64,000 bases of DNA from SCTD01 sp963781675 (GCA_963781675.1 CAWAGF010000001.1:1488001-1552000), one strand, 5' to 3'. Shown: positions 30,825 through 39,730, counted from the stretch's first letter. The notes: a model not told the origin generated them from the sequence alone. Made by a program: numbers and translations.

Positions 30825-31946
30825 GTGCACCACGCGTCCGATCCCGTACCGCCCCGCCTGCGCCTCGGCGGCCGGTCGCTGTCGGTCGTGGGCCGCGCCC
30901 GCATCTACGTCTGCGGGGTCACGCCGTACGACGTGACGCACCTGGGTCACGCGGCCACCTTCGTCTGGGTGGACGCGGCGGACCGCCTCCTGCGCCGCCT
31001 CGGCGTGCAGGTCGAGGTCTGCCGCAACGTCACCGACGTCGACGACGTCCTGTTCGAGGCGGCCGCCCGGGCGGGCGCGCAGTACGACCGGTTCGCGGCG
31101 GTGCAGCAGTTCCACTTCGAGCGCGACATGGACGCCCTCGGCGTGCGGCGGCCCACGCACGAGCCCCGCGCCCACAGCTTCGTCGGGCAGGTCGTGGAGC
31201 TGGCCTCCGCGCTGCTCGAGGGCGGCCACGGCTACGTCGCCGGCGGCAGCGTCTACTTCCGCGGCGGGCACGTCGCGGGCGGCGCCGGGCTGCTGCGCGA
31301 CGAGGCGGAGCGGCTGCTCGCCGGCAACGGCGGCCGCAACGACGACCCGCACAAGCAGGACGTCCTGGACCAGGCCGTCTGGCAGGCCAGCGCCCCGGGC
31401 GAGCCGGCCTGGCCGTCGCCCTGGGGGCCGGGCCGCCCGGGCTGGCACGCCGAGTGCACGGCCATGGCGCTGTCCACCTACGGGCCGTCGCTCGACCTGC
31501 ACGCGGGCGGGGCGGACCTGCGCTTCCCGCACCACGCCTACGAGGCGGCGCAGGCCGAGGCGGCCACCGGCGTCGCGCCGTTCGCCCGCTCCTGGCTGCA
31601 CGTCGGCACCGTCCGGCTGGAGGGCGAGAAGATGGCCAAGTCCACCGGCAACCTCGTCTTCGCCGCCGACCTCGTGGAGCGCACCAGCGGCCCGGTCGTG
31701 CGGACCCTGCTGCTGGACCGCGCCTACGCCACGCCGTGGGACTACACCGAGGCGGCCCTGCAGGGCGCGGCGCAGCGGCTGGACGCGCTGCGGTCCGCCG
31801 CGGGCCGTCCGCACGGGCTGGAGTCCGCCCCGCAGGCGGTGCTCGAGGCGCTGGTGGACGACCTCGACGTGCCCCGCGCCATGGACATCGCCATCCAGGA
31901 CGGCGGCCAGGCGGCCCGCGACCTGGTCTCGGTGCTGGCCCTCTAA
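30825..31946 (+). CDS. Cysteine-ligase paralogue of the MshC/CysRS family
   Basis: A 373-residue class I synthetase-type protein. IYVCGVTPYDVTHLGHAATF holds the zinc cysteine and the HIGH-like HLGH; WHAEC and HAGGADLRFPHH supply the other zinc/cysteine-site residues; GEKMAKSTGNLV is the KMSKS loop with Ala for Ser. MshC joins cysteine to the glucosaminyl-inositol precursor of mycothiol, and CysRS charges tRNA-Cys. This protein lacks a tRNA anticodon-binding domain, is shorter than typical MshC (about 410) and diverges from it, so it may be MshC or a third, unassigned ligase. GTG 30825 is the only sensible start. Confidence 0.72.
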   Translation: MHHASDPVPPRLRLGGRSLSVVGRARIYVCGVTPYDVTHLGHAATFVWVDAADRLLRRLGVQVEVCRNVTDVDDVLFEAAARAGAQYDRFAAVQQFHFERDMDALGVRRPTHEPRAHSFVGQVVELASALLEGGHGYVAGGSVYFRGGHVAGGAGLLRDEAERLLAGNGGRNDDPHKQDVLDQAVWQASAPGEPAWPSPWGPGRPGWHAECTAMALSTYGPSLDLHAGGADLRFPHHAYEAAQAEAATGVAPFARSWLHVGTVRLEGEKMAKSTGNLVFAADLVERTSGPVVRTLLLDRAYATPWDYTEAALQGAAQRLDALRSAAGRPHGLESAPQAVLEALVDDLDVPRAMDIAIQDGGQAARDLVSVLAL

Positions 31947-31950
31947 CCCC

Positions 31951-34722
31951 ATGACGCAGGAGGGCACGCAGGAGGGGACGCGCGAGGGGCGGCAGGAGGG
32001 GGCCCGGGTCCACGTCGACCTCGTCGCCGCGGCTGCCGGCGCGACCCCGCTGTCGGAGATCGCCCCGACCAGCCGCGACCTGTCGCGCGTGCAGCCCCTG
32101 CTGGCCCAGCTCGCCGGCGCGCTCGGCAACCTGCTGTCCACCGACCTCGCCGTGGTCTGGGTGACCGAGCCGCACGAGGACGTGCTGGTGGCCAGCGCCT
32201 GGGTGGGGTTCCCCGACGACTACATCGCCCCCATGCGCGTGCCGTACGGCACCGGCTCCGCGGGACGCGCCGTCCTGGAGCGGCGCACCGTGCTGGTGGA
32301 GGACATCGCCACCTCGGCGCACTACGGCGCGTGGCGCGACGGGGCGCTGCAGCAGGGCGTCCGCACCGTGCTGAGCGTGCCGATGCTGACCCTCGGCGGC
32401 GAGCCGATGGGCGCGCTGACCACCTACTACCGGTCCTCGTTCGTGCCGGACGAGCGCGATCTCGAGCTGGCCGACGTCTACGCGCGCCAGGCCGCCGAGA
32501 TCGTCGAACGGGCGCGCCTGCACGCCGAAGCCCGCCAGCTCGCCGCCCTCGAGCAGCGTCGCGGGGTCCAGCTGCGGCGGCTGGCGGAGAGCGCCCTCGC
32601 GCTGTCGTCGGCCGAGACGCTGGACGAGCTGCTGGGCCTGGTGACCGAGGCCGCGGTCGACGTCATCGGCTGCCACCAGGGCGTGACCAGCCGGCTGCCG
32701 CACGGCTGGGTCGACGCCGCCACCTACGTCTCGCTGTCCGAGGACTACGCGCAGTGGCGCGGGTACGACGTCGTGCCCCAGGGGTTCGGCGTCCTGAACG
32801 CCGTCACCCGCGAGAACCGCCCCGTCCGGCTCACCGGCCCGGAGCTGCAGGCGCACCCGGAGTTCCGCGGGCTGCGCGACGCCCCCGGCCACCCGCCGCT
32901 GCCGGACTACCTGGCCGCACCGCTGATCGGCCGGGACGGCAGCAACCTCGGGCTGGTGCAGCTCAGCCACAAGCGCGACGGGCAGCCGTTCTCCGCTGAG
33001 GACGAGGCGATCCTCGTGCAGCTCGCGCAGATGGCCAGCAGCACCGTCGAGCGGCTGGAGGCCTTCGCCGGCGAGAAGACCGCGCGCCAGGAGGCCGAGC
33101 GCGCCGCGCTGCTGCAGGGCGTGCTGTCCGAGGCCTCGGCCGTCTTCGCCGAGAGCTTCGACCCGCAGGGGATCGCCGCGGCGCTCGTGGAGCTGGTGGT
33201 CCCCGGGCTCGCCGAGCTCGCGCTGCTGCACCTCGTCGACGAGGCCGGCCAGCTCGTGCTGCAGTCCTGCCACGCCGCGGACCCCGCGACGGCAGAGCGG
33301 GCGCGCAGCTTCTTCTCCGTCGCGCCGATCCTGCCGGGCACGCCGTACGGCCCGGCTGCGGTGCTGGCCACCGGACAGCCGCAGCTGCTGCCGGAGGCGA
33401 CGCCGGAGATGCTGCGCGCGGTCACGCAGACCGAGCGGCAGGCCGTCCTGCTCGGCCAGGTCCTGCGGCGGAGCAGCACCTGCGTCCCGCTGACCGCCCG
33501 CGGGCGCACGCTCGGCGTGCTGACCCTGTCGCGCGACGCCGGCTACGCCGAGGCCGACGCCGGGCACGCGCTCGACCTGGCCCGCCGGGCCGCGCTGGCC
33601 GTCGACAACGCGACCCGCTACGCCTTCGAGCGCGACCTGGCGGTGACCCTGCAGCGCAGCCTGCTGCCCCGGGCGCTCGACCTCAGCGAGGGGATGACCG
33701 CGGCGGCGCGCTACCTGCCCGGCGCGCAGGGGACGCAGGTCGGCGGCGACTGGTACGACCTGCTGCAGGTGGACGGCCGCGTGGTGCTGGTCGTCGGCGA
33801 CGTGATGGGCCGCGGCGTGCAGGCCGCCGCGATGATGGGCCAGCTCCGGGCGACCGTCCGGGCGTACGCCGTCGAGGGCCACGGCCCGGCCGCCGTCCTC
33901 GAGCGGCTCGACGCCGTCGTGCTCTCCCTGACCGGGCTGAACTTCACGACCTGCGTCGTCGGCGAGCTCGACCCGGAGCGGCTGACCCTGCGGTTGGCCT
34001 CGGCCGGCCACCCGCCGCCGCTCGTCGTCGGCCCCGACGGCGGCGGCCACCTGGTCGACCTCGACCCCGGGCTGCCGCTCGGCGTGGGCGGGGCCGCGTT
34101 CACCGAGCAGGTGGTGCAGCTCGAGCCCGGCTCGCTGGTGCTGCTCTACACCGACGGGCTGGTCGAGCGCCGCGGCGCCTCCGTGCAGGACGGCCTGGAC
34201 CGCCTCGTCGCCGCGACGGCCGGTCCCGTCCGCTCGGCGGAGGCGGCGTGCGACCTGGTGCTGGCCGCGATGGGCCGCGACGGCGACCAGGACGACGACA
34301 CGGCCGTGCTCGCGCTGCTGCTCGACCCGCTGCACGTCCAGGGGCAGGTGCGGGTCTGGCTGCCCAGCGAGCCGCGGTCGGCGGCCTCGGCGCGAGGGTC
34401 CCTGCGCGGCCTGCTCGAGCCGGAGGGGCACGACACGAGCGTCGCGGAGCTGCTGGTCAGCGAGCTGGTGGGCAACGCGGTGCGGCACGCCCCGGAGCGC
34501 GACGTCCTGCTGCGCGCGGTGCTGTCGGGCGGGCTGCTCCGGGTCGAGGTGCAGGACAGCGACCCGCGTCTGCCCGCGCTGCCGTCGCCGCCGGCGTGGG
34601 AGGCCGAGAGCGGCCGGGGGCTGCTGCTCGTGGAGGGCCTGGCCGAGCGCTGGGGCGCCGACCCGACGCCCGGCGGCAAGCGGCTGTGGTTCGAGCTGAC
34701 GGTCGGGCAGGCGGGGTCCTGA
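31951..34722 (+). CDS. Three-GAF PP2C phosphatase with C-terminal histidine-kinase-like ATPase
   Basis: A 923-residue cytosolic regulator. Order: an N-terminal TQEG/REG/RQEG repeat (residues 1-18); GAF domains at about 45-190, 205-365 and 385-550; a SpoIIE-type PP2C domain at about 570-790 (VGGDWYDLLQVDGRVVLVVG, GDVMGRG, LLYTDGLVERRG, DDDTAVL); and a RsbW-like HATPase at about 805-920 (VSELVGNAVRHAPE, GRGLLLVEGLAERWG). Phosphatase plus ATPase is the pattern of partner-switching regulators of stress sigma factors, but no anti-sigma antagonist or sigma gene is adjacent. It begins 4 nt after the ligase gene, implying one operon. The GAF ligands are unknown. Confidence 0.9.
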   Translation: MTQEGTQEGTREGRQEGARVHVDLVAAAAGATPLSEIAPTSRDLSRVQPLLAQLAGALGNLLSTDLAVVWVTEPHEDVLVASAWVGFPDDYIAPMRVPYGTGSAGRAVLERRTVLVEDIATSAHYGAWRDGALQQGVRTVLSVPMLTLGGEPMGALTTYYRSSFVPDERDLELADVYARQAAEIVERARLHAEARQLAALEQRRGVQLRRLAESALALSSAETLDELLGLVTEAAVDVIGCHQGVTSRLPHGWVDAATYVSLSEDYAQWRGYDVVPQGFGVLNAVTRENRPVRLTGPELQAHPEFRGLRDAPGHPPLPDYLAAPLIGRDGSNLGLVQLSHKRDGQPFSAEDEAILVQLAQMASSTVERLEAFAGEKTARQEAERAALLQGVLSEASAVFAESFDPQGIAAALVELVVPGLAELALLHLVDEAGQLVLQSCHAADPATAERARSFFSVAPILPGTPYGPAAVLATGQPQLLPEATPEMLRAVTQTERQAVLLGQVLRRSSTCVPLTARGRTLGVLTLSRDAGYAEADAGHALDLARRAALAVDNATRYAFERDLAVTLQRSLLPRALDLSEGMTAAARYLPGAQGTQVGGDWYDLLQVDGRVVLVVGDVMGRGVQAAAMMGQLRATVRAYAVEGHGPAAVLERLDAVVLSLTGLNFTTCVVGELDPERLTLRLASAGHPPPLVVGPDGGGHLVDLDPGLPLGVGGAAFTEQVVQLEPGSLVLLYTDGLVERRGASVQDGLDRLVAATAGPVRSAEAACDLVLAAMGRDGDQDDDTAVLALLLDPLHVQGQVRVWLPSEPRSAASARGSLRGLLEPEGHDTSVAELLVSELVGNAVRHAPERDVLLRAVLSGGLLRVEVQDSDPRLPALPSPPAWEAESGRGLLLVEGLAERWGADPTPGGKRLWFELTVGQAGS

Positions 34723-35234
34723 GCCTGTCCCGCCACCTGCTGTGCTGCGCGCTGCTCCTGTCCGGTTGCGCCTCCGCGGCGCCCGCTCCCGCGCGGGCCG
34801 GCCTGCCGGTGCCCGCCGACGCGCAGGAGGCGGTCGTCGTGCGGGTCGTCGACGGGGACACGGTCATCCTGCGCGGGCGCGGCGTCGGCCCGCTGGAGGC
34901 CGAGCCGACGCGGGTGCGGGTGCTGCTCGTGGACACCCCGGAGGTGCACACCGAGCAGGAGTGCTTCGGGCCGGAGGCCTCCGCGCGGGCGGAGGAGCTG
35001 CTGCCGGAGGGCGCGCAGGTGCGGGTGCAGGCCGACCGCGATCCCGAGGACCGCTACGGCCGCGCGCTGCTGCACGTCTGGTCCGGCGGCGTGAACGTCG
35101 GCGAGGTGCTGCTGCGCGAGGGCTTCGCCGAGGTGCTGCAGATCGACCCGAACGAGCGCTACCTCGCGCAGTTCGAGGACGCCGAGGACGAGGCGCGGCA
35201 GGCCGGTCGCGGCCTCTGGAGCGCCTGCCGCTGA
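34686..35234 (+). CDS. Secreted thermonuclease-like (SNase) lipoprotein
   Basis: A staphylococcal-nuclease-fold protein. The lipobox is LLLSGC, so it is probably a membrane-anchored lipoprotein. The SNase core includes VVRVVDGDTVIL, RVRVLLVDTPEVHTEQECFG, ADRDPEDRYGRALLHV and NVGEVLLREGFAEV; the catalytic Arg/Asp/Glu set is largely present. No ATG lies before the lipoprotein signal. GTG 34686 lies within the end of the PP2C gene and gives 182 residues; a CTG at 34719 overlapping the upstream TGA would give a tighter signal peptide. The true start is unclear. Confidence 0.8.
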   Translation: MVRADGRAGGVLSLSRHLLCCALLLSGCASAAPAPARAGLPVPADAQEAVVVRVVDGDTVILRGRGVGPLEAEPTRVRVLLVDTPEVHTEQECFGPEASARAEELLPEGAQVRVQADRDPEDRYGRALLHVWSGGVNVGEVLLREGFAEVLQIDPNERYLAQFEDAEDEARQAGRGLWSACR

Positions 35235-35238
35235 CGCC

Positions 35239-35244
35239 TACGCT
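35239..35244 (+). promoter_or_regulatory. -10 hexamer TACGCT, probable leaderless promoter of miaB
   Basis: TACGCT is followed by six bases (GGAGGC) and GTG 35251. The GGAGG is only one base from the GTG, too close to act as a ribosome binding site, so a leaderless mRNA is favoured. Confidence 0.5.
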
Positions 35245-35250
35245 GGAGGC

Positions 35251-36705
35251 GTGACCAGCAGGACGTACGAGGTGCGCACCTACGGGTGCCAGATGAACGT
35301 GCACGACAGCGAGCGCATCTCCGGCCTGCTCGACGCGGCCGGCTACGTCCCGGCGCAGGCCGACGCGACGCCGGACGTCGTCGTGTTCAACACCTGCGCC
35401 GTACGGGAGAACGCCGACAACCGCCTCTACGGCAACCTCGGCCACCTCAAGCCGGTCAAGGACGCGACGCCCGGCATGCAGATCGCCGTCGGCGGCTGCC
35501 TGGCGCAGAAGGACCAGGGCCTCATCACGACCAGGGCGCCGTGGGTCGACGTCGTCTTCGGCACGCACAACGTCGGGTCCCTGCCGGTGCTGCTCGAGCG
35601 GGCCCGCGTCGAGCAGGCCGCCCAGGTCGAGCTGCTCGAGTCGCTCGAGGTCTTCCCGTCGACGCTGCCGGCCCGGCGCGAGTCGACCTACAGCGCCTGG
35701 GTGTCCATCAGCGTCGGCTGCGACAACACCTGCACGTTCTGCATCGTGCCGAGCCTGCGCGGCAAGGAGGAGGACCGCCGGCCCGGCGACGTGCTGCGCG
35801 AGGTCGAGGTGCTCGCCGCGCAGGGCGTGCTCGAGGTGACGCTGCTCGGCCAGAACGTCAACTCCTACGGCCGCTCGTTCGGCGAGCGGGACGCGTTCGG
35901 CAAGCTGCTGCGCGCGGTGGGAGCGGTCGAGGGGATCGAGCGCGTGCGCTTCACCAGCCCGCACCCGCGCGACTTCACCGACGACGTCATCGCCGCCATG
36001 GCCGAGACGCCCGCGGTCTGCCCGAGCCTGCACATGCCGCTGCAGTCCGGCTCCGACGCGGTGCTCAAGGCGATGCGCCGCAGCTACCGCAGCGAGCGCT
36101 TCCTCGGCATCCTGGAGCGGGTGCGCGCCGCGATGCCGGACGCCGCCATCACCACCGACGTCATCGTCGGCTTCCCCGGCGAGACCGACGCGGACTTCGA
36201 GGACACCCTGCGCGTCGTCGAGGCGTCGCGGTTCGCCGGCGCCTTCACCTTCCAGTACTCCCCGCGCCCCGGCACGCCCGCCGCCGGGCTGCCGCCGCTG
36301 CCCAAGGCGGTGGTGACGGAGCGGTACGACCGGCTCGTCGCGCTCCAGGACCGCCTGTCGTACGAGGGGATGCAGGCGCAGGTCGGCCGCACCCTGGAGG
36401 TGCTGGTCAGCCAGGGGGAGGGCCGCAAGGACACCGCCGGCCGGCTGACCGGACGGGCCCGCGACAACCGCCTCGTGCACCTGGCCGGCGCACCGGGCGT
36501 GCGCCCCGGCGACGTGGTCGAGACCGTCGTGACCCGGGCCGGGCCGCACTACCTGGTGGCCGACGGCGCGCTGCTCAGCCACCGGCGCACCGCCGCCGGC
36601 GACGCGTGGGAGGGCGGTCGCACGCCGAGCACTCCGGGCGTCAGCCTGGGCATGCCGGGGGTAGGCGTCCCGGCTGCGCTGCCGGTGGTCTCCGCCTGCA
36701 GCTAG
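35251..36705 (+). CDS. miaB: tRNA-2-methylthio-N6-dimethylallyladenosine synthase MiaB
   Basis: A 484-residue radical-SAM methylthiotransferase acting on i6A37 of tRNAs. The N-terminal UPF0004 domain binds one cluster through YGCQMN, FNTCAVRENA and GGCLAQ; the radical-SAM cluster is CDNTCTFC; then VGFPGETDADFEDT and a TRAM domain. The last 45 residues are a low-complexity Gly/Pro/Val tail that is not part of the family core. MiaA, which makes the i6A substrate, is 9 kb downstream. GTG 35251 is preceded by TACGCT at leaderless spacing. Confidence 0.96.
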   Translation: MTSRTYEVRTYGCQMNVHDSERISGLLDAAGYVPAQADATPDVVVFNTCAVRENADNRLYGNLGHLKPVKDATPGMQIAVGGCLAQKDQGLITTRAPWVDVVFGTHNVGSLPVLLERARVEQAAQVELLESLEVFPSTLPARRESTYSAWVSISVGCDNTCTFCIVPSLRGKEEDRRPGDVLREVEVLAAQGVLEVTLLGQNVNSYGRSFGERDAFGKLLRAVGAVEGIERVRFTSPHPRDFTDDVIAAMAETPAVCPSLHMPLQSGSDAVLKAMRRSYRSERFLGILERVRAAMPDAAITTDVIVGFPGETDADFEDTLRVVEASRFAGAFTFQYSPRPGTPAAGLPPLPKAVVTERYDRLVALQDRLSYEGMQAQVGRTLEVLVSQGEGRKDTAGRLTGRARDNRLVHLAGAPGVRPGDVVETVVTRAGPHYLVADGALLSHRRTAAGDAWEGGRTPSTPGVSLGMPGVGVPAALPVVSACS

Positions 36706-36763
36706 GCGCGCCGGAGTGACCTGCTTCACACGGACGGCCCGGAAGGTGTTCACTGCCCCCGTC

Positions 36764-36781
36764 CGCCCCGGCTCCGGGGCG
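36764..36781. other. Hairpin downstream of miaB
   Basis: CGCCCCGG (36764-36771) and CCGGGGCG (36774-36781) pair perfectly with a two-base centre. It lies in the 96-bp gap between miaB and the small gene at 36802 and could be a terminator for miaB. Confidence 0.4.
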
Positions 36782-36801
36782 CAGCGCCCGGGAGGTTGCT
36801 C

Positions 36802-37077
36802 ATGCCGGTCAAGGACGACGCCGCTGCTGCACGGCGGGCCGCGCAGGCCCTGAAGCAGGCGGTCGACACCCTGACCCGGCACTACCCGGACACGGTGGAC
36901 GTGCGCCGGCTGCGCGACGACGTGGGGCGGCTCGACGCCGACCTCGACCTGCTCTGCGGCACGGCGCTGCCCCGCGAGGCGCCGACCTCGCCGCCGAAGC
37001 TCGAGATCATCGAGGACCGCGAGTACGAGCACGACTTCTGGATGGACGCCGAGGACGAGGGCCTCGGCAAGTGCTGA
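36802..37077 (+). CDS. Small acidic protein preceding the Sdh1 operon, unknown
   Basis: A 91-residue protein that I do not recognise. Residues 1-52 look like one or two helices (RAAQALKQAVDTLTRHYPDT); the C-terminal 30 residues are strongly acidic with EDREYEHDFWMDAEDEGLG. ATG 36802 follows GGGAGG at 36790-36795. It ends 13 nt before the succinate dehydrogenase anchor gene on the same strand, so co-transcription is likely. It might be an assembly or regulatory factor for the complex, but position is the only evidence. Confidence 0.6.
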   Translation: MPVKDDAAAARRAAQALKQAVDTLTRHYPDTVDVRRLRDDVGRLDADLDLLCGTALPREAPTSPPKLEIIEDREYEHDFWMDAEDEGLGKC

Positions 37078-37090
37078 TCCGGCACGCGCG

Positions 37091-37882
37091 ATGAGCCACA
37101 CCCTCGAGACCGGCGTCAACGCGCCGGGACGCGCGCGCATCGCCGCGCGCACCCTGCGCACCGACCGCTGGTGGCTGCAGCCCCTGCTCACGGTCGTCTC
37201 GCTCGTGCTGTTCATCGCCTACTCGACGGCCCGCGCGTTCGAGGACGCGAACTACTACGCCGAGCCGTACATCTCGCCGTTCTACTCGCCCTGCATCACG
37301 ACCAGCTGCGAGGGGAGCACCTTCCCGGAGCTGTTCACGGGACCGGCGTTCCTCAGCCCGGCGCTCTACATCCTCGTGGTGCCGCTGGGCTTCCGGCTCA
37401 CCTGCTACTACTACCGCAAGGCCTACTACCGGTCGTTCTGGATGTCGCCGCCGGCGTGCGCCGTGAGCGAGCCGCACAAGTCCTACAGCGGCGAGACCCG
37501 CTTCCCGCTCGTCTTCCAGAACCTGCACCGGTACTTCTTCTACCTCGGCCTGCTCTTCAACCTGATCCTCACCTACGACGCGCTGCACGCCTTCCGCGCC
37601 GACGGCGAGTGGCACCTCGGGCTCGGCACGCTGGTGCTGCTCACGAACGCCACGCTGCTGTGGCTGTACTCGCTCTCCTGCCACTCGTGCCGCCACATCG
37701 TCGGCGGCCGGCTCGTGCACTTCTCCCGGCACCCGGTCCGCTACAAGGCCTGGACGATGGTCAGCCGCCTCAACGGCAACCACATGAAGCTGGCCTGGAT
37801 CAGCCTGGTGTTCGTGGCCTTCACCGACTTCTACGTCCGGCTCGTCGCGACGGGCGCGATCAGCGACCCCCGCCTCTTCTAG
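37091..37882 (+). CDS. Succinate dehydrogenase membrane anchor, Sdh1 type
   Basis: A 263-residue membrane protein with about five spans (for example LLTVVSLVLFIAYSTA, ALYILVVPLGF, YFFYLGLLFNLILTY, TLVLLTNATLLWLYSL, LAWISLVFVAFTDFYV). It is the single-subunit anchor type found in mycobacterial Sdh1 (Rv0249c-like), not the SdhC/SdhD pair. The motif CHSCRH at residues 197-202 provides two Cys and two His at the end of a membrane helix. From memory, mycobacterial Sdh1 has a membrane-embedded Rieske-type cluster, and these residues are the obvious candidate ligands. It is followed 17 nt later by sdhA. Confidence 0.85.
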   Translation: MSHTLETGVNAPGRARIAARTLRTDRWWLQPLLTVVSLVLFIAYSTARAFEDANYYAEPYISPFYSPCITTSCEGSTFPELFTGPAFLSPALYILVVPLGFRLTCYYYRKAYYRSFWMSPPACAVSEPHKSYSGETRFPLVFQNLHRYFFYLGLLFNLILTYDALHAFRADGEWHLGLGTLVLLTNATLLWLYSLSCHSCRHIVGGRLVHFSRHPVRYKAWTMVSRLNGNHMKLAWISLVFVAFTDFYVRLVATGAISDPRLF

Positions 37883-37899
37883 AGAACAGGGCACCTTCG

Positions 37900-39702
37900 T
37901 TGACCGACCTGGAACGGCACGCGTACGACGTCGTGGTCATCGGCGCGGGAGGTGCCGGGCTGCGCGCCGCGATCGAGGCGAAGGAGGCCGGCGCGCGCAC
38001 GGCCGTCGTCTGCAAGTCCCTGCTGGGCAAGGCGCACACGGTCATGGCCGAGGGCGGTATCGCCGCGGCCATGGGCAACGTCTACAGCGAGGACAGCTGG
38101 CGGGTGCACTTCCGCGACACCATGCGCGGCGGCAAGATGCTCAACCACTGGCGGATGGCGCAGCTGCACGCGCAGGAGGCGCCGGACCGGGTCCGCGAGC
38201 TCGAGGACTGGGGCGCGCTGTTCGACCGCACGCCCGAGGGGCTCATCAGCCAGCGCGACTTCGGCGGGCACCGCTACGCCCGGCTCGCGCACGTCGGTGA
38301 CCGCACCGGTCTGGAGCTCATCCGCACGCTCCAGCAGCGCACGGTCGCCCTGCAGATCGACGTCTACATGGAGGCGACGGTCACGCAGCTGATGACCGCC
38401 GACGACGGCAGCATCAACGGCGCCTTCGGCTACCGGCGCGAGTCCGGGCGCTTCTGCGTGTGGCAGGCGCCGTCGGTCGTGCTGGCGACCGGTGGGATCG
38501 GCAAGTCGTACAAGGTGACCTCCAACAGCTGGGAGTACACCGGCGACGGCCACTCGTTGGCCCTGCAGGCCGGCGCCACGCTCGTGAACATGGAGTTCGT
38601 GCAGTTCCACCCGACCGGCATGGTGTGGCCGCCGTCGGTGCGCGGCATCCTCGTGACCGAGTCGGTGCGCGGGGACGGCGGGATCCTCAAGAACTCGAGC
38701 GGCAACCGCTTCATGTTCGACTACATCCCGGACTACTTCCGCAAGGAGACGGCGGAGACGGAGGAGGAGGCCGACCGCTGGTACACCGACAAGAAGAACA
38801 ACCGCCGCCCGCCTGAGCTGCTCCCGCGCGACGAGGTCGCCCGCGCCATCAACAGCGAGGTCAAGGCCGGCCGCGGGTCACCGCACGGCGGCGTGTTCCT
38901 CGACATCGCCAGCCGGCACCCGGCGGAGTACGTCAAGAAGCGGCTGCCGTCGATGTACCACCAGTTCATGGAGCTGGCCGAGGTGGACATCACCAAGGAG
39001 CCCATGGAGGTCGGACCGACCTGCCACTACGTGATGGGCGGCGTGGAGGTCGACCCGGAGACCGCGTCCTCGCTGGTGCCGGGCCTCTACGCCGCGGGCG
39101 AGGTGGCCGGCGGCATGCACGGCAGCAACCGCCTCGGCGGCAACTCGCTGAGCGACCTGCTGGTGTTCGGCCGGCGCGCAGGTGCCGCGGCGGCTGCGCG
39201 CAGCAAGACGATGAACGCCGCAACGCTCTCCGAGGACGGCATCACGGCAGCAGCCAGGGCGGCGCTCGCACCCTTCGAGCGGGACGGCGGCGAGAACCCG
39301 TACACGATCCACCAGGAGCTGCAGCAGGCCATGAACGACCTGGTCGGCATCATCCGCACCGCCGACGAGATCACCCAGGCGCTGGCGCGCATCGAGGAGC
39401 TGAAGGTCCGGGCCAGGGCGCTGACGGTCGAGGGGCACCGGCAGTACAACCCCGGCTGGCACCTGGCGCTGGACCTGCCGCACATGCTGCGGGTCAGCGA
39501 GTGCATCGCCAAGGCCGCGCTGGAGCGCGAGGAGAGCCGCGGCGGCCACACGCGCGACGACTTCCCGGGGCCGCGCGACGACTGGGCCAAGCTCAACCTC
39601 ATCTGCACGGCCGACGGCGAGGACATCGCCGTGAGCCGCAAGCCGCTCCCGCAGATGCCGTCCGACCTGGCCGAGATCTTCGAGGAGGCGAGCCCGGCAT
39701 GA
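37900..39702 (+). CDS. sdhA: Succinate dehydrogenase flavoprotein subunit
   Basis: A 600-residue FAD subunit that oxidises succinate to fumarate. The dinucleotide-binding motif is VVIGAGGAGLRAAIEA; KAHTVMAEGGIAAAMGN includes the histidine expected to carry covalent FAD; SNRLGGNSLSDLLVFGRRAG is the conserved capping motif. The start is TTG 37900, as no ATG or GTG is near and residues TDLERHAYDVVVIG follow at once. It lies between the Sdh1-type anchor and sdhB, matching the Sdh1 gene order (anchor, A, B). Confidence 0.95.
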   Translation: MTDLERHAYDVVVIGAGGAGLRAAIEAKEAGARTAVVCKSLLGKAHTVMAEGGIAAAMGNVYSEDSWRVHFRDTMRGGKMLNHWRMAQLHAQEAPDRVRELEDWGALFDRTPEGLISQRDFGGHRYARLAHVGDRTGLELIRTLQQRTVALQIDVYMEATVTQLMTADDGSINGAFGYRRESGRFCVWQAPSVVLATGGIGKSYKVTSNSWEYTGDGHSLALQAGATLVNMEFVQFHPTGMVWPPSVRGILVTESVRGDGGILKNSSGNRFMFDYIPDYFRKETAETEEEADRWYTDKKNNRRPPELLPRDEVARAINSEVKAGRGSPHGGVFLDIASRHPAEYVKKRLPSMYHQFMELAEVDITKEPMEVGPTCHYVMGGVEVDPETASSLVPGLYAAGEVAGGMHGSNRLGGNSLSDLLVFGRRAGAAAAARSKTMNAATLSEDGITAAARAALAPFERDGGENPYTIHQELQQAMNDLVGIIRTADEITQALARIEELKVRARALTVEGHRQYNPGWHLALDLPHMLRVSECIAKAALEREESRGGHTRDDFPGPRDDWAKLNLICTADGEDIAVSRKPLPQMPSDLAEIFEEASPA

Positions 39703-39730
39703 CCCCGTGCGACGAGCTGGGAGCCACCAG

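Noticed and set aside
31030..34488. A 1152-codon minus-strand frame opposite the ligase and PP2C genes
   Set aside because: A shadow frame of well-supported domains on the plus strand; no family motif or start context.
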